Shown: one piece after another, positions 33,700 to 42,263 of the stretch
Numbering within the stretch: the first letter of the stretch is position 1
Layout: each line of letters opens with the position of its first letter
Source of the DNA: Variovorax sp. Sphag1AA
GTDB lineage: Bacteria; Pseudomonadota; Gammaproteobacteria; Burkholderiales; Burkholderiaceae_C
Length of the DNA: 64,000 nucleotides
Assembly: GCF_014192575.1 (NCBI RefSeq)
Contig: NZ_JACHYC010000006.1
Span: 248,001 to 312,000, forward strand
Direction: 5' to 3'
Program-made: the position numbers and the translations under genes
Notes under the pieces: model-generated
What the model was told of the DNA's origin: nothing
What the model saw: only the letters and a program-made list of their open reading frames with translations
Databases searched by the model: none

Positions 33700-33748
33700 T
33701 TGTGTACAACGTCCACAAGACGATAGCAAACATAATGGACGCTGTCCA
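33700..33748. promoter_or_regulatory. Twin operator-like palindromes in the divergent TetR/VOC region
   Basis: Two palindromes of the same type are visible: TTGTGTACAACGTCCACAA (33700-33718, arms differ at one base) and TGGACGCTGTCCA (33736-33748, perfect). Both have TG-AC...GTCCA arms around a 3-base centre. Their centres (33709 and 33742) are 33 bp apart, close to three helical turns. They lie between the divergent VOC and TetR genes and are the probable binding sites of the TetR protein. Confidence 0.6.
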
Positions 33749-33749
33749 C

Positions 33750-34412
33750 ATGAAAGACCGCATGACCATCCGGGCCAACTCCGCGCCCCCCGCACGCCGC
33801 AGCACCTATCGCCATGGCGATCTCAGGCGTGCACTGCTGAAGGCGGGCGTCGAACTGGCGCGCGACGGCGGCCCCGAGGCCGTCGTGCTGCGCGAAGCCA
33901 CGCGACGTGCCGGCGTCGTTCCCAATGCGGCCTACCGTCACTTCGAGAATCGCCAGGCGCTCTTGCAAGCTGTAAGGGCCGCCGCACTCGCAGCGGTGGC
34001 GCGGGCGATGGAAGCCGAACTCGCCACCCTCCCCCCGACGCACGATGAGGTTGCCTTCGCACGTGCCACCGTTCGCGCGGTCGGCACCGGCTACCTCCGT
34101 TTCGCGCAGACGGAAACCGGCCTCTTCCGCACCGCCTTCGCGACCCAGGCCGACGTCGCGGAACAGCCCGAGCAGGCCAAGAGCGGCGACAGCGGACTCA
34201 ACCCTTTCCAGCTTCTCGGTGCTGCACTCGATCGCCTCGTCGAAGCCGGCGCCATGCCGGCCGCGCGTCGACCCGGTGCCGAATACCTGGCCTGGTCCTC
34301 GGTCCATGGCCTCGCCATGCTGGTCATCGACGGACCCTTGCGAGAGCTGCCGCGCGCGCAGGTCGATTCGCTCGGTCAGCGTCTGCTGGACATGGTCGAG
34401 AAGGGCCTTTAA
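33750..34412 (+). CDS. TetR family transcriptional regulator
   Basis: The protein has about 220 residues. The N-terminal helix-turn-helix starts at RRSTYRHGDLRRALLKAGVELA and includes VLREATRRAGVVPNAAYRHFENRQALLQAV; a C-terminal WHG-type ligand domain follows (LAWSSVHGLAML). Start choice is uncertain: ATGs at 33735, 33750 and 33762 all lack a good Shine-Dalgarno, and the operator-like palindrome overlaps the first. It probably represses itself and the divergent VOC/ABM genes. The stop overlaps the convergent Cys-rich gene. Confidence 0.83.
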   Translation: MKDRMTIRANSAPPARRSTYRHGDLRRALLKAGVELARDGGPEAVVLREATRRAGVVPNAAYRHFENRQALLQAVRAAALAAVARAMEAELATLPPTHDEVAFARATVRAVGTGYLRFAQTETGLFRTAFATQADVAEQPEQAKSGDSGLNPFQLLGAALDRLVEAGAMPAARRPGAEYLAWSSVHGLAMLVIDGPLRELPRAQVDSLGQRLLDMVEKGL

Positions 34413-34624
34413 GGCTCGAGCAGCTCCAGCGCATCGTCGCGCCACCATCCGACCGCGGCGAAGTAGCTCTCCCAGACACAGCCGTTGCACCCCCGACCGC
34501 AGCAGGTAGTGGGCTCCGGAGGCGGTGCGCGAAAGCCGGCGATGCCTTGATCGCGAAGACGATCGCCTAGGCGCTGTGTCAGTTCGCGGGCCGAGGCCGC
34601 ATCGGTGAGTTCAGGCAGGTTCAC
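34409..34624 (-). CDS. Small Cys-rich oxidoreductase-like domain protein
   Basis: This 71-residue protein starts at GTG (34624). The C-terminal half carries PTTCCGRGCNGCVWESYF, the CCxxxCxxCV-type motif of the short oxidoreductase-like family (PF09791-like, recalled). The four Cys could bind a metal; no activity is proven. It lies between the TetR gene (convergent) and the RcoM-like gene (divergent, 105 bases away). Confidence 0.72.
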   Translation of the reverse strand: MNLPELTDAASARELTQRLGDRLRDQGIAGFRAPPPEPTTCCGRGCNGCVWESYFAAVGWWRDDALELLEP

Positions 34625-34729
34625 GCGCCGATGCTAGTCCAGCGTGCGGGCACACCCCATGCGCAACATTGCGCCAACGGTGCTTCAATCGGACCACCGG
34701 CCATCCAGGTGCGGACCACGGAGACACGC

Positions 34730-35476
34730 ATGCAAAGTCGCAGCCCCCTGTACTTGCTCGAGCGCTCGGATGTCGGCGTGGTCCAGCTCGACCGCGACCT
34801 GCGCGTGATCGCCATGAACAGCTTCGCCCGCCGCGTGCTGCCCGTGGAGGACAAAGAGCCCTTCGAGAAGATGGTGCTGTCGTTCCACCCCGAACGCTCG
34901 CAGCCCAAGGTCAAGTTCCTGCTCGATCAGGCCGAATGCCCGGTGAGCAATCCGCCGCCGATGACGATGATCATCAACATCCCCGAGCGGGTGCTGCTCA
35001 TCAAGGTCGCCAAGCTGTCGGACCTCCGCGGCGACACCGCGAGCTACACGTTGATCTTCTATGACATCACCGAGCTCGTCGCAGGCGAAGAGCCGGCGGT
35101 GCAGAAGCCGCAGGCCAAGCGGCAGTTGCAGAAGATCCCGACCGTGTCGCAGAACCGCATCGTGCTGGTCGATATCGAGGCGGTGACTTACATACGTGCC
35201 GAGGGCCACTACACGTGGGTCAGCACCGCGCAGGGGTCGAGTTTCTGCAACCTCAACATCAGCGATCTGGCAGAGCGGCTCGATGGCGTGTCTTTCCTGC
35301 GCATCCATCGCAGCTACCTCGCCAACCTCGACTACGCCGAGCAGATCCTGCGCGACGACGGCAAGGTCAGCCTCAAGTTGCGCGGCGAAGCGACACCGTT
35401 GCCGGTCGCGCGCACCAGCGTGCCGCGGCTGCTGGAGCAACTCGGGATCGCCGAGATCGAGGCCTTGCGCGGCTGA
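34730..35476 (+). CDS. rcoM: RcoM-like CO-sensing PAS-LytTR regulator
   Basis: This 248-residue protein has an N-terminal PAS domain (about residues 8-120) and a C-terminal LytTR DNA-binding domain (about 145-245: IPTVSQNRIVLVDIEAVTYI, GHYTWV, FLRIHRSYLANLDYAE). RcoM is the one-component haem CO sensor of Burkholderia-type bacteria, with His74, Cys94 and Met104 as ligands. By eye His53 (SFHPERSQPKVKFLL), Cys70 (ECPVSNPPP) and Met80 (TMIINIPERVLLIKV) occupy those places. It starts at ATG 34730 after GGAG and lies 195 bases before coxM. It likely activates the cox operon when CO binds. Confidence 0.85.
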   Translation: MQSRSPLYLLERSDVGVVQLDRDLRVIAMNSFARRVLPVEDKEPFEKMVLSFHPERSQPKVKFLLDQAECPVSNPPPMTMIINIPERVLLIKVAKLSDLRGDTASYTLIFYDITELVAGEEPAVQKPQAKRQLQKIPTVSQNRIVLVDIEAVTYIRAEGHYTWVSTAQGSSFCNLNISDLAERLDGVSFLRIHRSYLANLDYAEQILRDDGKVSLKLRGEATPLPVARTSVPRLLEQLGIAEIEALRG

Positions 35477-35522
35477 TCCGGCGCGATCCGGGAGAACCCG
35501 CGCCGCGTCTTTGCCGACGCAT

Positions 35523-35570
35523 TTCATGCAATGGGCGCGCATTTCGTGCAGGCCCCGCCGACCTTCGTGC
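35523..35570 (+). promoter_or_regulatory. Three direct repeats ahead of coxM, candidate RcoM site
   Basis: TTCATGC (35523-35529), TTCGTGC (35543-35549) and TTCGTGC (35564-35570) are spaced 20 and 21 bp, about two helical turns each. The first two extend to ATTTCATGCA and ATTTCGTGCA. LytTR-class regulators typically bind tandem direct repeats on one face. A weak -10-like TAACTT at 35601-35606 lies downstream, with no good -35, which fits an activator-dependent promoter. The site lies between rcoM and coxM. Confidence 0.6.
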
Positions 35571-35670
35571 GGCAAGTCGCTGTCCTCCGCGCACCGGAAC
35601 TAACTTAGCCACCGGCCCGCATCCCGGGCCCGGCACGCGCTGCGCGCCAGAACAACAGGAGACAGGCACG

Positions 35671-36534
35671 ATGATTCCCTCCGGATTCGACTATCACGCG
35701 CCCCGCTCGGTGGGCGATGCCATCCAGCTCCTAGGCTCGCTCGGCGGCGACGCCAAGCTCCTGGCCGGCGGCCACAGCCTGCTGCCGATGATGAAGCTGC
35801 GGTTCGCGCAGCCGGCGCACCTCATCGACCTGAATCGCATCGACGCACTGCGCGGTATCCGAGAAGAAGGTGCGACGGTCGTGATCGGCGCGATGACCGT
35901 CGAGAACGAACTCATCCGCTCCGCGCTGCTGCGCCAGAAAGTGCCTCTGCTACCCGAAGCGGCGCGCCAGATCGCCGACCCGCAAGTGCGCAACCGCGGC
36001 ACCATCGGCGGCGACATCGCGCACGGCGATCCAGCCAACGATCACCCCGCGCTCGCGATCGCTCTCGACGCCACCTTCATCCTCGAAGGCCCCAAGGGCC
36101 GGCGCGAGGTGAAGGCCGAAAACTTCTTCCAGGGCACCTACATGACCGACATGGCTGAGGACGAGATCCTGGTCGAGATCTGCGTGCCCGCCTTTGCGCC
36201 GAAGACCGGCTACGCCTACGAGAAGCTCAAGCGAAAGACGGGCGACTGGGCCACGGCCGCCGCCGCTGTGGTGTTGCGAATGGATGGCGCCAACGTCAGC
36301 CACGCGCGAATCGCACTCACCAATCTCGCACCGACGGCGCTTCGTGCCGCAGATGCCGAAGCTGCGCTGATCGGAAGGCCGCTCGACGCCGCATCCATGG
36401 CCGATGCCGCCGCGAAGGCCATGGCGATCTGCGATCCGGTCGAAGACCTGCGCGGCGACCGTGACTACAAGACCGCGATGGCCGGCCAGATGGTCCGGCG
36501 CGCGATCGTGAAGGCTGCCGCACGGTGCCAATAG
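35671..36534 (+). CDS. coxM: CO dehydrogenase medium subunit (FAD)
   Basis: This 287-residue flavoprotein subunit starts at MIPSGFDYHAPRSVGDAIQLL after an AACAGGAGA Shine-Dalgarno. The two FAD motifs of the family are AGGHS (32-36) and TIGGD (111-115). The C-terminal CO-dehydrogenase flavoprotein domain includes YEKLKRKTGDWATAAAAVVL. It carries electrons from the iron-sulphur subunit to the quinone pool. It is the first structural gene of the operon; coxS follows after 28 bases. Confidence 0.94.
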   Translation: MIPSGFDYHAPRSVGDAIQLLGSLGGDAKLLAGGHSLLPMMKLRFAQPAHLIDLNRIDALRGIREEGATVVIGAMTVENELIRSALLRQKVPLLPEAARQIADPQVRNRGTIGGDIAHGDPANDHPALAIALDATFILEGPKGRREVKAENFFQGTYMTDMAEDEILVEICVPAFAPKTGYAYEKLKRKTGDWATAAAAVVLRMDGANVSHARIALTNLAPTALRAADAEAALIGRPLDAASMADAAAKAMAICDPVEDLRGDRDYKTAMAGQMVRRAIVKAAARCQ

Positions 36535-36562
36535 AACCAACAAGAACGACGGAGACCATGCA

Positions 36563-37054
36563 ATGACCAAGCAACTCGTCCAAATGAACGTCAACGGCAG
36601 GCGCATCGAGAAAGCCGTCGAGCCGCGCATGCTGCTCGTGCACTTCCTGCGCGAGGAATGCCAGCTCACCGGCGCGCACATCGGTTGCGAGACATCGCAC
36701 TGCGGCGCGTGCACCGTCGATGTCGACGGTCAGTCGGTCAAGAGCTGCACGCATCTCGCGGTGCAGTGCGAAGGCTCCGATGTGCTGACCGTCGAAGGCC
36801 TCGCACAAGGCGCAGTGCTGCACGCGGTGCAGGAAGGCTTCTACACGCAGCACGGCCTGCAATGTGGTTTCTGTACGCCGGGCATGCTGATGCGTGCCTA
36901 CCGATTCCTGCAGGAGAACCCGAATCCGACCGAAGAGGAAGTCCGCTCCGGCATGAGCGGCAACCTCTGTCGCTGTACGGGCTACCAGAACATCGTGAAG
37001 GCGGTCTTGCATGCGGCCGCCAAGCTGCAGCAGACCGAAAAGGTGGCCGCATGA
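36563..37054 (+). CDS. coxS: CO dehydrogenase small subunit (two 2Fe-2S)
   Basis: This 163-residue subunit has two [2Fe-2S] clusters. The plant-type cluster is held by Cys42, Cys47, Cys50 and Cys62 (GCETSHCGACTVDVDG). The second is held by Cys101, Cys104, Cys136 and Cys138 (CGFCTPGML and NLCRCTGY). All ligands are present. It passes electrons from the Mo/Cu site to FAD. The TGA stop overlaps the coxL ATG. Confidence 0.95.
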   Translation: MTKQLVQMNVNGRRIEKAVEPRMLLVHFLREECQLTGAHIGCETSHCGACTVDVDGQSVKSCTHLAVQCEGSDVLTVEGLAQGAVLHAVQEGFYTQHGLQCGFCTPGMLMRAYRFLQENPNPTEEEVRSGMSGNLCRCTGYQNIVKAVLHAAAKLQQTEKVAA

Positions 37055-39465
37055 ACGCCCCGATCGACCCCGCACTGCTCGAACGCAGCGCCGCGCTGCA
37101 AGGCCTCGGCGACAGCCGGCTGCGCAAGGAGGACGCCCGCTTCATCCAGGGCAAGGGCAACTACGTCGACGACATCAAGATGCCCGGCATGCTGCACATG
37201 GACATCGTGCGCTCGCCGCTCGCGCATGCGCGCGTGAAGAAGATCGACAAGACCGAGGCGCTGAAGGTGCCCGGCGTGATCGCGGTGCTGACCGCCGACG
37301 ACCTCAAGCCGCTCAAGCTGCACTGGATGCCGACACTGGCAGGCGACGTGCAGGCAGTGCTCGCCGACGAGAAGGTGCACTTCCAGATGCAGGAAGTCGC
37401 GGTCGTCATCGCCGAGGATCGCTACGCGGCCGCGGACGGCGTGGAGGCGGTGCAGGTCGAATACGAAGAGCTTCCGGTGGTGATCGACCCCTTCGCTGCG
37501 CTCGAGCCCAACGCGCCGGTGCTGCGCGAAGACCTCGCGGGCAAGACCGAAGGCGCGCACGGCAAGCGCGAGCACCACAACCACATCTTCACTTGGGAGG
37601 CCGGTGACAAGGCTGCAGCTGACGCGGCATTCACGGGTGCCGAGGTCACGGTGGCCGAGCGCATCTTCTATCCGCGCGTTCATCCGTGCCCGCTCGAAAC
37701 CTGCGGCTGCGTCGCGAGTTTCGACCCGATCCGTGGCGAGCTCACCACCTACATGACCTCGCAGGCGCCGCATGTGGTGCGCACGGTGGTGTCGCTGCTC
37801 TCGGGCCTGCCCGAGTCGAAGATCCGCATCGTCTCGCCGGACATCGGCGGCGGCTTCGGCAACAAGGTGGGCGTGTACCCGGGCTATGTCTGCGCGATCG
37901 TCGCGAGCATCGTGCTTGGCAAGCCGGTGAAGTGGATCGAGGACCGCATCGAGAACATCTCCAGCACGGCCTTCGCGCGGGACTATCACATGGACGGCGA
38001 ACTCGCCGCCACCAAGGATGGCCGCATCACCGGCCTGCGCGTCAACGTGATCGCCGACCACGGCGCCTTCGATGCCTGCGCCGACCCGACCAAGTACCCG
38101 GCGGGCCTCTTCCACATCTGCTCGGGCTCCTATGACATCCCGGCGGCGTGGTGCAGCGTGAAGGGCGTCTACACCAACAAGGCGCCGGGCGGCGTGGCCT
38201 ATCGCTGTTCGTTCCGCGTGACCGAGGCGGTGTACCTGATCGAACGCATGGTCGACATCCTTGCGCAGAAGCTGGGCATCGACAAGGCAGAGATCCGCGC
38301 GAAGAACTTCATCCGCAAGGAGCAGTTCCCGTATGCCTCGCCGTTCGGTTTCGAATACGACTCGGGCGACTACCACACGGCGCTTCAGAAGGTGCTCGAC
38401 GCGTGCGACTACAAGGGCCTGCGCGCCGAGCAGGCTGCCAAGCGCGCCGACCCCAACTGCCCCACGCTGATGGGCATCGGCCTCGTCTCGTTCACCGAAG
38501 TGGTCGGCGCCGGGCCGAGCAAGATGTGCGACATCCTCGGTGTCGGCATGTTCGACAGCTGCGAGATCCGCGTGCACCCCACCGGCAGTGCGATCGCGCG
38601 CATGGGCACCATCACGCAGGGACAAGGCCACCAGACCACCTATGCGCAGATCATCGCGACCGAACTCGGGCTGCCTTCCGAAGTGATCCAGGTCGAGGAA
38701 GGCGATACCTCCACCGCGCCCTACGGCCTCGGCACCTACGGCTCGCGCTCGACGCCTGTGGCCGGTGCGGCCATCGCGCTCGCGGCGCGGAAGATCCACG
38801 CCAAGGCGCGCAAGATCGCCGCGCACCTGCTCGAAGTCGGCGAAGCCGATCTGGACTGGGAGATCGATCGCTTCAAGGTCAAAGGCGACGACGCGAAGTT
38901 CAAGACCATGAAGGACATCTGCTGGGCCGCCTATCACCAGGCGCCGCCGGGGCTGGAGCCCGGACTCGAAGCAGTGCACTACTACGACCCGCCCAACTTC
39001 ACCTATCCCTTCGGCATCTACCTGTGCGTGGTCGACATCGACCGCGGCACGGGTGAGACCAAGGTGCGGCGCTTCTATGCACTCGACGACTGCGGCACGC
39101 GCATCAATCCGATGATCATCGAGGGGCAGATCCACGGTGGGCTCACGGAAGGCTATGCGGTCGCGATGGGCCAGCAGATGCCTTTCGATGCGCAGGGCAA
39201 CCTGCTCGGCAACACGCTGATGGACTACTTCCTGCCCACCGCGGTCGAGACGCCGAAGTGGGAGACCGACCACACCGTGACGCCGTCGCCGCATCACCCA
39301 ATCGGCGCGAAGGGCGTGGCCGAGTCACCGCATGTGGGGTCGATCCCGACCTTCACCTCGGCAGTGGTGGATGCATTCGCGCACCTGGGGGTCAATCACA
39401 TGGTGATGCCGCACACGTCGTACCGCGTCTGGCAGCAGCTCACCAAGAGCGGCGTCGCACTCTGA
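37051..39465 (+). CDS. coxL: CO dehydrogenase large subunit, form I (Mo/Cu)
   Basis: This 804-residue molybdopterin subunit is of the xanthine oxidase family. The active-site loop is AYRCSFR (residues 383-389), the form I CO dehydrogenase signature whose Cys (386 here) binds the copper of the Mo-S-Cu site; form II enzymes have AYRGAGR instead. The catalytic Glu is in GAKGVAESPHVG (Glu758), and the cofactor loops include DIGGGFGNKVGVYP. Length and motifs match proven aerobic CO oxidisers, so oxidation of CO to CO2 is a firm prediction. Its ATG overlaps coxS. Confidence 0.95.
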   Translation: MNAPIDPALLERSAALQGLGDSRLRKEDARFIQGKGNYVDDIKMPGMLHMDIVRSPLAHARVKKIDKTEALKVPGVIAVLTADDLKPLKLHWMPTLAGDVQAVLADEKVHFQMQEVAVVIAEDRYAAADGVEAVQVEYEELPVVIDPFAALEPNAPVLREDLAGKTEGAHGKREHHNHIFTWEAGDKAAADAAFTGAEVTVAERIFYPRVHPCPLETCGCVASFDPIRGELTTYMTSQAPHVVRTVVSLLSGLPESKIRIVSPDIGGGFGNKVGVYPGYVCAIVASIVLGKPVKWIEDRIENISSTAFARDYHMDGELAATKDGRITGLRVNVIADHGAFDACADPTKYPAGLFHICSGSYDIPAAWCSVKGVYTNKAPGGVAYRCSFRVTEAVYLIERMVDILAQKLGIDKAEIRAKNFIRKEQFPYASPFGFEYDSGDYHTALQKVLDACDYKGLRAEQAAKRADPNCPTLMGIGLVSFTEVVGAGPSKMCDILGVGMFDSCEIRVHPTGSAIARMGTITQGQGHQTTYAQIIATELGLPSEVIQVEEGDTSTAPYGLGTYGSRSTPVAGAAIALAARKIHAKARKIAAHLLEVGEADLDWEIDRFKVKGDDAKFKTMKDICWAAYHQAPPGLEPGLEAVHYYDPPNFTYPFGIYLCVVDIDRGTGETKVRRFYALDDCGTRINPMIIEGQIHGGLTEGYAVAMGQQMPFDAQGNLLGNTLMDYFLPTAVETPKWETDHTVTPSPHHPIGAKGVAESPHVGSIPTFTSAVVDAFAHLGVNHMVMPHTSYRVWQQLTKSGVAL

Positions 39466-39475
39466 GAAGGACACG

Positions 39476-40093
39476 ATGGAAGTCAAGCTCGACAAACGCT
39501 ATCCGCTCGACGTCGATATGGCCCGCGCGTGGCAGGTGCTGCGCGACGTGAAAACCGTGGCCGGCTGCATGCCCGGCGCGGCCATCACCGAGCAGGTCGA
39601 CGACACGCACTACAAGGGCAACGTCAAGGTCAAGGTCGGCCCGGCGAATGCGGCCTTCGCGGGCGACATCGAGGTGCTGGAACTCGACGATGCCGGGAGG
39701 AGGCTGCGCATGCTCGGCAAAGGCTCCGACCGCGGGGGCTCGACCGCGTCGATGGACTTGGGCGCGACCATCGAGCCCGGCGAAACACCCGCCACGTCGG
39801 TGCTTGCCGGACAGGCGACTGTCGCGGTCAGCGGCAAGTTCGCGCAGTTCGGAAGTCGCCTGATGGTGCCGGTCTCCGAGATGCTGCTCGCGCAGTTCGT
39901 CGACAACTTCCGCGTTGCTGCCGCGGCCCTGCCCGGTCCCGCGAGCACCGATGCCGCATCGGCGGTCGCACCCGCGGCTGCAAGTACGGCTGCACCTGTC
40001 GCGCCACCCGAACAGCGCGAACTCAACGCGCTCGCCATGCTGTGGGCCCTCGTCAAAGGCTGGTTCGCAGGGCTGGGCGGCAAGCGAACCTGA
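39476..40093 (+). CDS. coxG: CoxG, membrane anchor of CO dehydrogenase
   Basis: This 205-residue protein has an SRPBCC/CoxG domain (residues 1-150: PLDVDMARAWQVLRDVKTVAGCMPGA, VKVGPANAAFAGDIEV, FGSRLMVPVSEMLLAQFVDNF), an Ala/Pro-rich linker and a C-terminal hydrophobic segment (LNALAMLWALVKGWFAGLGG). CoxG proteins tether CO dehydrogenase to the membrane and may bind the quinone. The gene starts 10 bases after the coxL stop after a GAAGGA Shine-Dalgarno. It is immediately 3' of coxL here, unlike the order in some carboxidotrophs. Confidence 0.9.
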   Translation: MEVKLDKRYPLDVDMARAWQVLRDVKTVAGCMPGAAITEQVDDTHYKGNVKVKVGPANAAFAGDIEVLELDDAGRRLRMLGKGSDRGGSTASMDLGATIEPGETPATSVLAGQATVAVSGKFAQFGSRLMVPVSEMLLAQFVDNFRVAAAALPGPASTDAASAVAPAAASTAAPVAPPEQRELNALAMLWALVKGWFAGLGGKRT

Positions 40094-40097
40094 TCCC

Positions 40098-41003
40098 ATG
40101 ACAGAAGCCGAGCTGCGCGAATCACTGCACCGCGCCGGCTACATCGCCGACGAGGCGCTCGCCACCACACTGTGGCTGGCCGGTGAACTGCAGCGGCCGT
40201 TACTGGTCGAGGGCGATGCCGGTGTCGGCAAGACATCGCTCGCCGCTGCGCTCGCGCATGCGCAGGGTCGCGCGCTGGTGCGCCTGCAGTGCCACGAAGG
40301 GCTGGACCTGTCGCAGGCCGCCTACGAGTGGAACTATGGCCGCCAGCTCCTCGCGATCCGCCTGCACGAGACGCAGCCGCAGGGCATGAAGGAAGCCGAT
40401 CTGTTCGCGCGCGACTACCTGCTCGAACGCCCGCTGCTGCAGGCCATATCGAGCGATGCGCCCTGCGTGCTGCTCATCGACGAGATCGATCGCGCCGACG
40501 AGGCTTTCGAAGCCTTCCTGCTCGAAGTGCTGGCCGACTACCAGATCACCGTGCCCGAGCTCGGCACCTTGCGCGCGAAGCACGTGCCGCAGGTGGTGCT
40601 GACCAGCAATGGCACGCGCGAACTCTCCGACGCGCTACGGCGGCGCTGCCTCTACCACTACCTCGAGTACCCGACGCTCGCGCGCGAGATCGCGATCGTG
40701 CGCGCCACGCTGCCGCAAGCCGAAAGTGCATTGATCGAGCAGGCGGTGGCTTTCGTCCAGCGCCTGCGTCGCGAGGATCTCGAAAAGATGCCCGGTATCG
40801 CGGAGACGCTGGACTGGGTGCGCGCGCTGCACCGTCTGGACTTCAAGTCGCTGCCTGACGATCCGCATGCGCTCGGGGGCACGCTGGCCTGCCTGCTCAA
40901 GACGCGCGAGGACCGCTTCCAGCTTGGCGAAGAGCGGGTGCGGCAGCTCATCGAAGGCCGGCGCACGGTCGGCGTGGCCGAGAAGGCGCCACAACCGACG
41001 TGA
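40098..41003 (+). CDS. coxD: CoxD, MoxR-type AAA+ ATPase
   Basis: This 301-residue AAA+ ATPase of the MoxR group has Walker A GDAGVGKT (39-46), Walker B VLLIDEIDRAD (Asp128-Glu129) and the sensor LTSNGTREL. CoxD acts in sulphuration of the Mo centre of CO dehydrogenase in Oligotropha. The start at 40098 is four bases after the coxG stop. It precedes the VWA protein CoxE, its usual MoxR-VWA partner. Confidence 0.91.
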   Translation: MTEAELRESLHRAGYIADEALATTLWLAGELQRPLLVEGDAGVGKTSLAAALAHAQGRALVRLQCHEGLDLSQAAYEWNYGRQLLAIRLHETQPQGMKEADLFARDYLLERPLLQAISSDAPCVLLIDEIDRADEAFEAFLLEVLADYQITVPELGTLRAKHVPQVVLTSNGTRELSDALRRRCLYHYLEYPTLAREIAIVRATLPQAESALIEQAVAFVQRLRREDLEKMPGIAETLDWVRALHRLDFKSLPDDPHALGGTLACLLKTREDRFQLGEERVRQLIEGRRTVGVAEKAPQPT

Positions 41004-41007
41004 TCGC

Positions 41008-42174
41008 ATGAACACCCTCGCCCGCCCGCTCGACAGCATTGCAGGCTTCGCGGCCCTGCTGCGAGACCACGGGCTGAAGGTCGGCATCGCGGAGCAGCAG
41101 GCCATGGTGGCTGCCGCTCTGCGCGTGCCGGTCGAGCGCGCAGCGCGACTCGATGCGGCGTGGCGCTCCATCGCCTGCCATGACGCGCGCGACTGGCGGC
41201 GCTGGCCGGAGCTGTTCGATGTCTACTGGCACCCGAGTCGCGTGAAGGGAAAGACGCGCCTGAGCGGCGCGACGCGCCCGAGCCGCCATCTGCCGCAGGT
41301 GGTGAAGAGCCTGCACGATCAGCTCGACGCCGCTTCGCCGCAGCCGCGCCCGTCGACCACCGACAGCGCGTTGCATGCGCCCGCCGTCGAGCCGCAAGGG
41401 GACGCCCGGGAGCGCGCGCAAGGTGGCGCAAGCCGCACCGATGCGCTGCACGACCGGTCGCTCTCGCAATGGTTGCCACAGGACCTCGCCGAGCTGGACC
41501 GCCTCGCCGAGCGCATCGCGCAGCGCCTGCACAGGCGACTCACCCGCCGCCTGCGCACCAGCCCGCAGGGCCGCCGCCTCGACGTTCGCCGCACCCTGCG
41601 CGCGAGCCTGCGCACCGGCGGCCTGCCGCTGCATCCGGTGTGGCGCGCGCCGCGCCGCGATTGGCCGCGCCTTTTCATCCTCGTCGACGTGAGCCGCTCG
41701 ATGGAGACCCATGCGCAGCTCTTCCTGCGCATCGCGCGCGCCTTCGTATCGGCGATGAATGCGCGCGTGTTCGTCTTCCACACCCGCCTGGCCGAGGTGA
41801 CGCCCCTGCTGCGCAGCGACTCCGCTGCGGTGCAGGAGAAGATCAACGCAGTCACGGCAGGCTTCGGCGGCGGCACCCGTATCGCGACCAGCGTGGCCGA
41901 CTTCCATCGCGTACACGCGCGGGCGCAACTCACCCGCAATGCGCGCGTCTGGGTGCTGTCGGATGGCTTCGATGCCGACGAGCCGCAGCGGCTCGCGGAA
42001 GAACTTGCGCAGGTGCGCCGGCGCGGCGCGCTCATCCGCTGGTTCCACCCCTCCGACCAGCCGCCCGCTTCGCGGGCGCTTGCGCACGTGACTTCGCAAG
42101 GCAACCTCGTTGAAGGCTTCGAGCGGCTGAACAGCCTGCGCGACCTTGCCGAACTCGCGCGGCACCTGAGATGA
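41008..42174 (+). CDS. coxE: CoxE, VWA domain protein
   Basis: This 388-residue protein has a basic central region (about residues 130-215, with REAQ-poor, Arg-rich helices) and a C-terminal VWA-like domain with the MIDAS motif DVSRS (Asp227, Ser229, Ser231) and VWVLSDGFDADEP. CoxE works with CoxD and CoxF in active-site Cu/S maturation. It begins four bases after coxD. The stop overlaps the ATG of a 30-codon ORF (ATGA). Confidence 0.9.
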   Translation: MNTLARPLDSIAGFAALLRDHGLKVGIAEQQAMVAAALRVPVERAARLDAAWRSIACHDARDWRRWPELFDVYWHPSRVKGKTRLSGATRPSRHLPQVVKSLHDQLDAASPQPRPSTTDSALHAPAVEPQGDARERAQGGASRTDALHDRSLSQWLPQDLAELDRLAERIAQRLHRRLTRRLRTSPQGRRLDVRRTLRASLRTGGLPLHPVWRAPRRDWPRLFILVDVSRSMETHAQLFLRIARAFVSAMNARVFVFHTRLAEVTPLLRSDSAAVQEKINAVTAGFGGGTRIATSVADFHRVHARAQLTRNARVWVLSDGFDADEPQRLAEELAQVRRRGALIRWFHPSDQPPASRALAHVTSQGNLVEGFERLNSLRDLAELARHLR

Positions 42175-42263
42175 ACTTGAACGACCGGCTGCCGAACATG
42201 ATCCAACCCAATCCCCGCCGCAAGGCAAATGCCGCAGCGCTGCTGCGCGGAGGTATCCAATGA
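42171..42263 (+). CDS. 30-codon ORF coupled between coxE and coxF
   Basis: An ATG overlapping the coxE stop by four bases opens a 30-codon frame (MNLNDRLPNMIQPNPRRKAN and onward, ending LLRGGIQ) whose TGA overlaps the coxF ATG. It is basic and Asn/Pro-rich, with no recognisable domain. It bridges the gap exactly, with overlaps at both ends, which suggests translational relay or a real small protein. The coxF Shine-Dalgarno (GGAGG, 42249-42253) lies inside it. It is too short for most gene callers. Confidence 0.5.
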   Translation: MNLNDRLPNMIQPNPRRKANAAALLRGGIQ

